30,731 nucleotides of DNA, from contig JASCIV010000222.1 in NCBI GenBank assembly GCA_030374735.1, positions 1 through 30,731 on the forward strand, read 5' to 3'. The notes below the pieces were generated by a model that worked only from the letters and a program-made list of their open reading frames with translations, ran no database searches and was not told where the DNA came from. The translations under genes were made by a program, and so were the position numbers. This document shows, one piece after another, positions 7,617 to 15,016 of the stretch (within the stretch, counting starts at the first letter, position 1; every line of letters begins with the position of its first letter). This DNA is from Gracilaria caudata. Its lineage: Eukaryota; Rhodophyta; Florideophyceae; Gracilariales; Gracilariaceae.

Positions 7617-9968
7617 CTACTGGCCTCTCAAAAGTCTCAACCCATTGATTCCCACCAGCACAGTGCCACCTTCGTGCAAAGTGACGGCCAACCACAAAGG
7701 AATTGAACCTGCAACGCATGCCCCTGCTGAGAGCACCATTAAAACGAGTGCTATCGCAAGGTTTTGTCTCACAATCCGTTCGGTCGCCTCCGCTTTTTTC
7801 ATGAACCATTCGACGTTTTCTAGTTCTTCCCGGACCAGCACAACGTCCGCGGCATGTACAGCAGTTGCACTGGTCAGACCACATGCAACTCCAACTAATG
7901 CTGCAGCTAATGCAGCAGCATCGTTCACACCATCCCCAACCATGAGCGACCCTTCGTTTCTTGTTGTCAGGACGGATTCTAGAGATTGAACATATTCTAG
8001 TTTGTCCTCAGGAGTTGCGTTGGCAATCACTTTGACGCCCCCTCCAACCGATTCAGAGACTGCCTTTGCAGCGCCCGCACTGTCACCTGTCAAAATACTT
8101 ATACCATATCCTAGCCGTCTTAGTTGCTGCACAACCTGTTCGGAATGTGGTCGTACCTCATCTTTCAACCGCAGAAGATACCTATTCTCTGCAATCTCTA
8201 AGACAGAAACGATTTCTCCTCTCGAGGTGGCATCCTCAATGATGCTCCGATGCGCACTGGCATCGTTCGGAAGAATGTATGCGGGCCGCCCCAAGCGGCC
8301 AGCAAACTCCCTAACACCACTGCCGTCACCTTCAAAGCTTAGAACACCCTCAACGCCCTGTCCGGCGATTGTCCGAGTCTCCATGACATGTGGGAATGGT
8401 GCGCCAAGCTGTTTTGCGCGGCTGTGAAGAGCCGTCGCGATTGGATGAACAGCTCCTCGTTCTAAAGCCGCAGCAGCAGATATGACTCGAGATAAATGAT
8501 GCCCGTCAAGTTCTACGAGCGAGTCGAGGGTTATTTTTTCCGACGCGATACCGTTTCCTTCTGTAACTGCTATTCCATTTGTTTTGCTTGTATGGGGCTT
8601 TCCTTTCGGCAGTTCTGCAGCTGAGTTTAGAGTAAGCCTTCCCGTCGTGAGAGTTCCCGTCTTGTCAAAAACAACGTGAGTTGCTCGAGATGCCGCCTCA
8701 AGTGACTTCGCCCCTGACTTTGCAAGAATTCCTTTCCGAGCGCATGCACTTAGGGCTGCCACGTAAGCAATGGGTGCTCCGATAAGCAGAGCACATGGTG
8801 ATGCCACTACCAAGAACCCGAGAGCGCGCGCTACAGAACCGGATCGCCCCGCGTACCGAATGGTCGGTAACACGGATGCGAACAGAGAGGATATAAGGGG
8901 AAGGGTGAGCGCTATAATGAACGAAATGGCGAGCACAGAGCGCGCATAAATCTGTCCGAAACGGTCAAAGAACTTGGTGACGTGTGGGCGGTTCTCTTGG
9001 GCGGCGGTGACGAGTCGCGCTATACGAGCGAGATAACTCTCGGCTCCAGTTTTGGTCACGCGTACAACAATGGATTCATCTTCGGTTCTGCTGCCAGCTG
9101 GGACTTCGTCGCCAACTTCCACATGGCGGGGAGCAGGCTCGCCCGTCAAGTGTTGCATTGAAACGAAGGCATCTCCACTTACTACCTGTCCATCGCAGGG
9201 CAATACCTGACCTGCTTTGACAAGAAGAAAGTCGCCTATCATGACTTCGTCCACTGGTACCTCGACTGATTCAGAAGATTTGGGAGAATCAACGCGGAGG
9301 GCAAGGCTTGGGGTTTGATGTCGTAGGGATTCGAGCTCTCGTCGTGCTCTGCCGGATATCCAGTCTTCCGCTGCGTGTGAAACGGCGAACAAAGTGGTTA
9401 ATAGAGCCCCCTCAAAAAGAGCACCGGTGAAGAAGCAAACAGCAGCCGCTATGCTCATGAGAACATTTACGTCAATTGTTCTGGCTCGAGAACGTATGAC
9501 TCGAAGCGAACTATTGGCCAGAGCAGGCAGACCCGTTAGCATAAAGCACCCCATCAGAGACGCTCGTATTACTAAAGATGATAGTGTCGCTACATGGAGA
9601 GCAGCAGCAAGGGCGAGCAGAAGTGCACTTGCAGAAGCGGCGGAAACTGATGTTTGGGCAGATGCAAGGACAGTAAGCGATGAGGTTAGCGGGTTGTTAG
9701 ACTGAGCTTGGTGGACGCCGTGATCATGAGAGCCGTGGTCATGGCATGAGTGACAGGACGAATGACATGAGGGCGTCAGCCTCCTGAACAAAACTGAGTT
9801 ACGATGAACGCGTTTTGTTTGCAATGGCGATGAAAACGATGTAGCACGCAGACTAGATGGCTGCCGCACCGTCCATGGTGGAGCGGAGAGAGTCTTAAGG
9901 AAAACTGTTGGCGATGATGAAATGAAGCACATTGCCATAGCGGGCGAGCGTTGACCACCGGTGCCCAT
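7617..9968 (-). CDS. HMA1: HMA1-like P1B-type heavy-metal ATPase, probably plastid envelope
   Basis: This 783-residue ATP-driven metal pump resembles plant HMA1, which moves Zn/Cu across the chloroplast envelope. In order: a Ser/Arg-rich presequence (1-66), a Cys/His-rich stretch C68-H86 (CHSCHDHGSHDHG), transmembrane helices from ~112, actuator TGEP (275-278), metal-site SPC (390-392), phosphorylation D435 in DKTGTLTTG, the P1B HP dipeptide (508-509), TGDS (627-630) and GDGVND (678-683). The C-terminus has HEGGTVLVGINGLRLL, close to the HMA1 ending. There is no CxxC HMA domain, as in HMA1. The ATG at 9968 is used; M11 and M13 are alternatives. The 3' end converges on the AlkB-like gene with a 119-base gap. 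Family secure, exact metal uncertain. Confidence 0.94.
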   Translation of the reverse strand: MGTGGQRSPAMAMCFISSSPTVFLKTLSAPPWTVRQPSSLRATSFSSPLQTKRVHRNSVLFRRLTPSCHSSCHSCHDHGSHDHGVHQAQSNNPLTSSLTVLASAQTSVSAASASALLLALAAALHVATLSSLVIRASLMGCFMLTGLPALANSSLRVIRSRARTIDVNVLMSIAAAVCFFTGALFEGALLTTLFAVSHAAEDWISGRARRELESLRHQTPSLALRVDSPKSSESVEVPVDEVMIGDFLLVKAGQVLPCDGQVVSGDAFVSMQHLTGEPAPRHVEVGDEVPAGSRTEDESIVVRVTKTGAESYLARIARLVTAAQENRPHVTKFFDRFGQIYARSVLAISFIIALTLPLISSLFASVLPTIRYAGRSGSVARALGFLVVASPCALLIGAPIAYVAALSACARKGILAKSGAKSLEAASRATHVVFDKTGTLTTGRLTLNSAAELPKGKPHTSKTNGIAVTEGNGIASEKITLDSLVELDGHHLSRVISAAAALERGAVHPIATALHSRAKQLGAPFPHVMETRTIAGQGVEGVLSFEGDGSGVREFAGRLGRPAYILPNDASAHRSIIEDATSRGEIVSVLEIAENRYLLRLKDEVRPHSEQVVQQLRRLGYGISILTGDSAGAAKAVSESVGGGVKVIANATPEDKLEYVQSLESVLTTRNEGSLMVGDGVNDAAALAAALVGVACGLTSATAVHAADVVLVREELENVEWFMKKAEATERIVRQNLAIALVLMVLSAGACVAGSIPLWLAVTLHEGGTVLVGINGLRLLRGQ

Positions 9969-10154
9969 CCTGCACGCGGTAGCAGCGCCTGTGCAAATGA
10001 ATATGTCAAACGTTCAGGGGAAGAAAGTGGGTCAAGGCGCGGTATTTCTCATTTCTGTTCTGCTGAAGTTGAAACGAAATTAACCATACATCAAAAAACT
10101 GGTGAAGGGGAGCTCTTTGCTTCTGTGGCTGTGGTTTACTAGGAGAAATGCTCG

Positions 10155-10236
10155 CCCTACATTTTGGATTTTTCCTCACCTTTCCTCAAATCTCACCCTA
10201 CATTTTTGAAAAGGTGAGGAAAAATCCTCACCCTAC
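10155..10236. repeat. Foldback element with 18-bp perfect arms and CCCTACATTTT repeats
   Basis: GGATTTTTCCTCACCTTT (10166-10183) is exactly complementary in reverse to 10210-10227, with a 26-nt loop. CCCTACATTTT occurs at 10155-10165 and 10196-10206, and CCCTAC again at 10231-10236. The arrangement resembles a small foldback or MITE-like element. No target-site duplication was established. Confidence 0.7.
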
Positions 10237-10301
10237 GGTAACGGGCAAATTGCAATGCCAACAGAACTCAGAACTCAGAAAATTGCTCGTCGACACTGCT
10301 T

Positions 10302-10339
10302 TACCTTTGGTACGACGGTAGCGTTCTACCTTTGGTACC
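10302..10339. repeat. Direct repeat of TACCTTTGGTA
   Basis: The palindrome-like 11-mer TACCTTTGGTA is present at 10302-10312 and again at 10327-10337, 25 bases apart and upstream of the HMA1-like gene. It resembles the TACCTTCGTA motif found elsewhere in the window, differing in the middle. Confidence 0.6.
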
Positions 10340-10650
10340 TCTGCTTCTCCGTTCTGGTATCATAAAATGTACAGCAACATAGTGAAACCTCTTTTAACGA
10401 AAGCTGCTGTAATGGAATCACATCAGAAGGTTCAAAACTATAATCTATCTACAATCCATCCTTTTTTCCAATCCAAAGAATGGAATTGCTACAACACAGG
10501 TATCATAAGTCACCCCGAAGAGGGACGTGAAGAGTTTTCTTTATGTGTTCGAATATACAATAGCTCGCAAGTCATGTTCGGTATGCTTCCAACCGTCATT
10601 ACTTTGTTGCCCTGGACGATTTGCAGAGTGACTTGTGCGTATCGAAGAAT

Positions 10651-10733
10651 CTGACACATCTCTGTGTCAGCACACACAACACGCCTTATGTCGTCTGAGC
10701 GATCCGGTTAGCGTACTGTTGTGCACACAACAG
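10651..10733 (-). repeat. Two perfect hairpins downstream of the YeeE-like gene
   Basis: CTGACACA (10651-10658), loop TCTC, TGTGTCAG (10663-10670); and CTGTTGTG (10716-10723), loop CA, CACAACAG (10726-10733). They lie 52-134 nt beyond the stop codon of the minus-strand transporter, so they would fall in or near its 3' UTR. Function unknown. Confidence 0.55.
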
Positions 10734-10784
10734 CATTTTGCTTGTTCAACACCAACAGAATTGGTTCAAAATGCAAGGCATCCA

Positions 10785-11732
10785 TTACTTGCCCCATGCG
10801 TTAAGTGTTGCTCGTGCGCCAAAGCTACCTCCTACCATGGATAACAAATAAGTCAACGATGGTAGTCCCCAGAACCTTCCTCCGTAAACAAGTGCTGGGC
10901 CGGGGCACATTCCGATCAAGCCCCATCCCGCACCAAACAAAGCACTTCCCAGCAACAGTCTCCGATCAATATCCGTTCTTGTCGGGAAGGAATGCTTGTC
11001 TGCAAGGAATGGTTTGATTCCGTTTATGATCGGTTGGAAACCAGCAAACGCAACAGGCAACGCACCGACAAAGACAAACGGTAGGCTTGGATCCCACTTC
11101 GGAGCTTTGTCGAACGGCGACGGTAATCGTAGGAAAGCCAATGTCTTGGTCGGATGCCACATGCCAGTTATGATCAAACCCGCAGCAAAGATTATTCCAA
11201 GCGAGAAACGAAGAGCCACCTTAGCCTCCAGCATCGCAAGAAGGGGGGGAACTGAAAGAGAAAGTGTAGCAAGAACAGCCAGACGGGAGGCTGAGAGAGG
11301 TGGCGGAGCAGCCTGTGGAGGGAAATGAATAAATGGGTTAAGAGTCGCAACTGTCATGGCAACCACCATGAAAGTAAGCACTGCGACAAGCGAACGGGGA
11401 CTCAATCGGGCAAGTCCGCAAATACCATGACCGGACGTACAGCCATTTCCAATTCGGGTTCCGGCACCCACCAAGATGCCTGACAGCACTAGGAGCTCGG
11501 GCGGTATGGACGCAAGAACATCTTCAGTTGGAAAGGCGTCTATCACAGGTCGCAAAAAAAAGGTAGAGGATACTAAACCAGCTACAAAAGACAGGGCGAA
11601 CTGGTCGAGAGTGAGACAACTGTTCAGAGTACCGGCTATTCCTGTCACAAGACCGTTAAGACCGGCGTTCCAAAACGCGGCGAGCCCGATAAATGCGCCT
11701 CCAATGACGGCATTGATTGGTGTGAAGACCAT
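10785..11732 (-). CDS. YeeE/YedE-family (DUF395) sulfur-compound transporter
   Basis: This 315-residue multi-spanning membrane protein belongs to the YeeE/YedE family; the characterised bacterial member TsuA imports thiosulfate through conserved cysteines. Two related halves are visible. The first has GAGTRIGNGCTSGHGICGLA (90-109; C98, H102, C105). The second has GAGWGLIGMCPGPALVYGG near residue 270. Both are family signatures. Helices fill most of the remaining length. The N-terminus MVFTPINAVIGGAFIGLAAF runs straight into the first helix with no presequence, so plasma membrane or another endomembrane is more likely than plastid. The family is mainly bacterial, with members in fungi and algae, so ancient lateral transfer is likely. 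It is a single exon on the same strand as the metal ATPase. Substrate is inferred. Confidence 0.9.
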   Translation of the reverse strand: MVFTPINAVIGGAFIGLAAFWNAGLNGLVTGIAGTLNSCLTLDQFALSFVAGLVSSTFFLRPVIDAFPTEDVLASIPPELLVLSGILVGAGTRIGNGCTSGHGICGLARLSPRSLVAVLTFMVVAMTVATLNPFIHFPPQAAPPPLSASRLAVLATLSLSVPPLLAMLEAKVALRFSLGIIFAAGLIITGMWHPTKTLAFLRLPSPFDKAPKWDPSLPFVFVGALPVAFAGFQPIINGIKPFLADKHSFPTRTDIDRRLLLGSALFGAGWGLIGMCPGPALVYGGRFWGLPSLTYLLSMVGGSFGARATLNAWGK

Positions 11733-12137
11733 TCTTTGGGACGGTGTGATAAAACAAAGCTACACAAAAGCTTACGACGTGCAAAAGATGAAATGATCGT
11801 GAATCAGAACTCTGATGGATGCAGAGGAAGAAGGGTGAGGAGAGGGCGGATGATACTGTGGAGGGCGAGTGTAGCGCAGTTCCAAGGGGAAGCCAACTTC
11901 ATAATGTGCGAAGGGTGTCTGGTGATGGCGCCTCCTCGAGCAGTAACGGCTTGACATGCTGCTCTGACAAAACGACAACATGGCTGGTGCATCTCGATTA
12001 CACAGAACTTGTTCCAACCAGACCGGAATTTGGCTTTTCCCCGCCCCAAAGGGTACAAAAATGGGCATTTCGTTTAATATGCGCCATGCGTGGGACAGGC
12101 TGTTTCTGCGGCTACAGTGTACCTTCGTAGCTTCGGG
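11733..12137. other. Spacer between YeeE-like and SDR genes
   Basis: 405 bases without a credible gene. On the minus strand 11815-11880 is pyrimidine-rich and includes a CCGCCC box (complement of GGGCGG, 11844-11849) about 115 bases upstream of the transporter start. TACCTTCGTA at 12120-12129 lies directly after the SDR stop. Confidence 0.5.
12120..12129 (-). repeat. TACGAAGGTA motif just after the SDR stop codon
   Basis: On the minus (coding) strand TACGAAGGTA begins 9 bases after the TAG stop of the dehydrogenase. The same 10-mer follows the stop of the prenyltransferase (22450-22459) and recurs at 13141-13150. Confidence 0.6.
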
Positions 12138-12950
12138 CTACAGGCAGTCGACCTCTGGGGACTTGCTCCTGACGGAACGCGCCACCAGCCACAGCGAGAG
12201 CCAGTTGGGAAGCAGCGCCCGGAGGAAGCGAACCAGCCGATAGAGAAGGCTAGGCGTAATTACTGCGCGCTTCCCAAACGCACAGAGCGTCTCTTCGACG
12301 CAGTCGTCTACAGACATCATACGCTTTGTCCTCGCGTCTGTGAAGGTCCCATTCTCTGAGCTCGTCATCTCCGTGCGCACAAACCCCGGTTCCAACACCA
12401 TAACCTCCACATCAAACACTCGCCACTCCTCTCGCAATACGCGTCCCAGACATGTGACAAACGCCTTCGACGCAGAGTAGACGGATAAATACGGTACGCC
12501 CTGCGATGCCAGACTGCTCACGAATATAATCCCGCCCCGTCTTCGTTCGCACATCATTCTACCAAACTCTCGTGCCAATAATGTAACAGCCCGAACATTA
12601 AGATCGATTAACTTTTCACAACCAGCCACATCCATCTTTGCAAATGGTCCCGAAATCGCCATGCCCGCATTATTGATCAACAGTCCGATCTCCAAGTGTT
12701 TTGTCGCTTCGAGAAGCCGTGCTACGCATCCCTCCTCTACAAGGTCCACGTCCACCACAGTAACCTTCACCTTAAATTCGCCACAAAGCGATTCGGAAAG
12801 CTGTTCCAACCTCGCCTTCCTCCTCGCCGTGATCACTAAATCAAAACCATGTGCGGCAAGCTGCCGAGCAAATTCCGCGCCTATTCCAGATGATGCACCT
12901 GTGACGAGCGCGCACGGTCCGTACTTTTGGAGCAGATCGGAGAACACCAT
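12138..12950 (-). CDS. Short-chain dehydrogenase/reductase (classical SDR)
   Basis: This 270-residue NAD(P)H-dependent oxidoreductase has a Rossmann nucleotide-binding motif TGASSGIG (17-24), basic ARR at 42-44 favouring NADP(H), NNAG (93-96), catalytic serine in VSSLAS (144-149) and YSASK with Y158 and K162. The order and spacing are those of classical SDRs. The overall style (short N-terminus, LITARRKARLEQL-like segment) resembles DltE/YqjQ and 17-beta-hydroxysteroid dehydrogenase 12-like enzymes, but the substrate cannot be deduced. The C-terminus ends in a hydrophobic LLPNWLSLWLVARSV segment that may be a membrane anchor. The ATG at 12950 precedes the motif at the usual distance. Single exon. 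Confidence 0.93.
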   Translation of the reverse strand: MVFSDLLQKYGPCALVTGASSGIGAEFARQLAAHGFDLVITARRKARLEQLSESLCGEFKVKVTVVDVDLVEEGCVARLLEATKHLEIGLLINNAGMAISGPFAKMDVAGCEKLIDLNVRAVTLLAREFGRMMCERRRGGIIFVSSLASQGVPYLSVYSASKAFVTCLGRVLREEWRVFDVEVMVLEPGFVRTEMTSSENGTFTDARTKRMMSVDDCVEETLCAFGKRAVITPSLLYRLVRFLRALLPNWLSLWLVARSVRSKSPEVDCL

Positions 12951-13472
12951 TGTGCAGATTTGGAGGTCGATAAAATATGTTGTTCCTCGAAGGTGAAAGG
13001 TCTTAAAATCTGAATTAGCATCGTTTCTGGAAATGCTCTGTGAGGAGAATTATTCCGCCTTCCTGTGGCTCAGCTGCGTTAGCACGCCATGTGCCTTGGC
13101 AGTAGCATTCTACGAAGGGTACGAAGGAACGCTACCTTCTTACCTTCGTACTACACGCGCTTCGGAGTCCGAAGTTCGGACAAGGCGTTTGGATGCACAC
13201 GCTCTTGTAGGATGCGCTAGTGAATTTCGCGCCGCAACAGCTCTTGTTTGTTTGCGCTGTCAACCTCCGTAATATTAGATATCTGGATGCAATGGCTTCT
13301 TGCATTCAGATGTGCAAGAGACCGAATGGGTAAGAGTCGAATGCCGAGATTGACTCATTCACAGCACCTTCCAACAGCCTATAGAAGCTAAGCAGCCTTT
13401 CCGGGCAGAGGCAACAAACCAAGTCCACCGCACAACGCGCACCAAACACGCTCCTGTGCTTCTACACTAATC
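12951..13472. other. Divergent spacer between SDR and a small membrane-protein gene
   Basis: This 522-base stretch holds the promoters of two diverging genes. It contains an imperfect inverted repeat of the TACGAAGG motif (13111-13150) and a small hairpin CTTCGG-AGT-CCGAAG (13160-13174). AT-rich ATATTTTATC on the minus strand about 25 bases before the SDR start could be a weak TATA-like element. Confidence 0.5.
13111..13150. repeat. Inverted cluster of TACGAAGG motifs
   Basis: TACGAAGGG (13111-13119) and TACGAAGGA (13120-13128) are followed on the opposite strand by TACCTTC (13133-13139) and TACCTTCGTA (13141-13150). Two tandem copies face two inverted copies across a 4-base spacer. The cluster lies 161-200 bases upstream of the SDR start. 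Confidence 0.6.
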
Positions 13473-13924
13473 ATGGCCACCAGCTCCAAGTACCAAGCCA
13501 TCCCCGTTGCTGAGGGTGATCAACCCACCGCCATCGTCAACCCCCCGTTTCCATCCCCACATCCACGCTTAGGCGGGCCATCGTAATCATTCTCGCACTC
13601 ATACTCACCGCCTTCATGTCTGCCCATCTTGCCCGCAACTTCGAGCAAAACCGGCTACCTGTAGCTCTGGCTGACATTCCTGGAGCCGCTTACTTTGGAA
13701 AACGTGCTCCTCCCAGCGCTTCGTTCTTCAGACCGTCAGAGTATGAAAGTATGTCGCTACTTACCGACAAACATGCTTTTGGTGTGGCGGAGAGGAAGTC
13801 GGACTATGAACTTTGTGCCAATCTCAAGCGGAACGGGGCTTGCATTTGGAACGCCCTGCTTTATGCTGACAAGTGCAAGATGTGCAGAAGTATTGGAGGT
13901 ACAAGGGTAAGGAACTGCGAATGA
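13473..13924 (+). pseudogene. Small single-pass membrane protein gene interrupted by a one-base frameshift
   Basis: The ATG at 13473 opens a hydrophilic tail (MATSSKYQAIPVAEGDQPTA) that reaches a run of six C at 13541-13546 and soon stops. Just past the run another frame continues without a break to a TGA at 13924, beginning with a hydrophobic segment RRAIVIILALILTAFMSAHL. One extra base in the C run would give a ~150-residue type II membrane protein: 35-residue cytosolic tail, one helix (~36-53), and a ~97-residue lumenal part with four cysteines (ELCANLK, GACIWN, KCKMC). Either an assembly error in the homopolymer or a true mutation. No family recognised. A possible splice donor (GGTAAGG, ~13909) near the end means a further exon cannot be excluded. 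Confidence 0.45.
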
Positions 13925-13932
13925 GCATCACA

Positions 13933-14164
13933 TCACAAGCCCAAATACTCCACAGTATCACATGTAGAGCCAATTTGCTTGAGCTTCCAGAGAGCTCTCG
14001 GGTAAAGTTCATTTCGTGCTTCCTCATCCCCGTATGTTTGGAACCAGGTTTCCTGTTGTCTGAGGGATGCAACTGGTTTGTTCGCAAAGAGAAGCCGAAG
14101 TAGTTCTTCACAGTTGTTTGTTGGACACTCTCCTGGTCTGCACCCATTTGGTATCCATCTGTGG
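13933..14164 (-). CDS. Unassigned exon-like ORF, possibly the last exon of a spliced gene
   Basis: On the minus strand the frame from about 14164 to a TGA at 13933 encodes ~76 residues of balanced composition, including RPGECPTNNCEELLRLLFAN and QETWFQTYGDEEARNELYPR. Immediately upstream is CTTTCTTCCCCACAG, a good splice acceptor (tract at about 14165-14179). The frame also stays open to an ATG at 14274, but that part is less protein-like. No family recognised and the upstream exon is not identified; minus-strand ORFs at 14474-14928 could contribute. It overlaps no other gene, being 8 bases beyond the preceding plus-strand stop. Confidence 0.3.
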
Positions 14165-14396
14165 GGAAGAAAGATAGTTTGTAATCGCTGAATGATGTCG
14201 AGGACTATGATTTGAGGTGCCCTAAAAGGACATATGCAAGACGACTCAGCCTCCCGCCCCTCCACGGCCGTCAAGGTCTAGTTGTTGCTGAGATTATTAG
14301 GAGATGGCCTGAAAAGGTACTGGCCTTCTTATTGAGGGAGAGGGTTTCTTTCTTCTTCTTCCCTCTACAAGTAGTTCTAATTAACCTAGGTGTGTC

Positions 14397-14398
14397 TA

Positions 14399-14403
<5 letters not shown>
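14397..14403 (+). promoter_or_regulatory. TATA-box-like element next to an AG repeat
   Basis: TATAAAA at 14397-14403 runs directly into the AG repeat. No recognised plus-strand gene starts soon after it, so its use is uncertain; it could also be a chance AT-rich edge of the microsatellite. Confidence 0.3.

Positions 14404-14430
<27 letters not shown>
14403..14430. repeat. (AG)14 microsatellite
   Basis: Fourteen uninterrupted AG dinucleotides, 28 bases, seen directly. Confidence 0.98.
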
Positions 14431-15016
14431 CATCTGTACAGCATTGTCAACATCAACACGATCGTCTCTCTCTTCAAAGATCGATCATAGCGAATGTAGA
14501 CGGGCTGAGGCCCCGAATCCGGACTATGCACCCGACGCCCAGCCTCGACGAGAGGCAGATGGGCTCCTGATGATCGTCATCATCACTACTAGCCCTAGTT
14601 AACATTAGATTCAGTTGTGTCGTTAACCTGCGTTTGGCGATACCCAATAATAGGCTTAGAGCATCATTGCTACGGCAATCAATCTGCATCCACTTGTTGT
14701 AAGGCCACTGATGTGCTCTGGGAGCCGCAAGTGAGTTGGAGTGTGGGAACTCCTTCCCCGTCTCATCAACATCATCGTCGTGGTCTTCACCGTCGTCATG
14801 ACCCATGGAGAATTGACTAGGACAGTACGCAGTCTTTTGATTCGGGCGTCAGTTGATTTTATTTTTTCAAAGCCACAATGGGAGTACGAACTGCTTACAA
14901 GTCGTTCGACGAATGATATGAATCTCATTCTGGTTGTGATTCATGTTTGCGCAACGATCTGCAGATCAGTGTATTAGACTCAAATTAACAAGCTTCTCGG
15001 TTTACTTGGATTCCCT

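Larger units (their letters stand above)
9969..10784. other. Spacer between HMA1-like and YeeE-like genes
   Basis: This 816-base stretch is rich in short repeats: an 18-bp foldback with three CCCTAC motifs (10155-10236), a direct repeat of TACCTTTGGTA (10302-10312 and 10327-10337), and two perfect hairpins (10651-10670, 10716-10733). A plus-strand ORF of 95 codons (10367-10654) starts with ATG but has no recognisable feature and is probably spurious. Confidence 0.55.
14165..15016. other. Spacer with TATA box and AG microsatellite
   Basis: This 852-base stretch between the exon-like ORF and glucosidase II has no recognised gene. It holds a TATAAAA and (AG)14 at 14397-14430. Minus-strand ORFs at 14474-14806 (Asp/His-rich start, MGHDDGEDHDDDVDE) and 14656-14928 overlap each other and may include parts of a spliced gene. 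I could not resolve a model. Confidence 0.4.

Noticed and set aside
10367..10654. 95-codon plus-strand ORF
   Set aside because: No motif, average composition, in a repeat-rich spacer; not supported as a gene.
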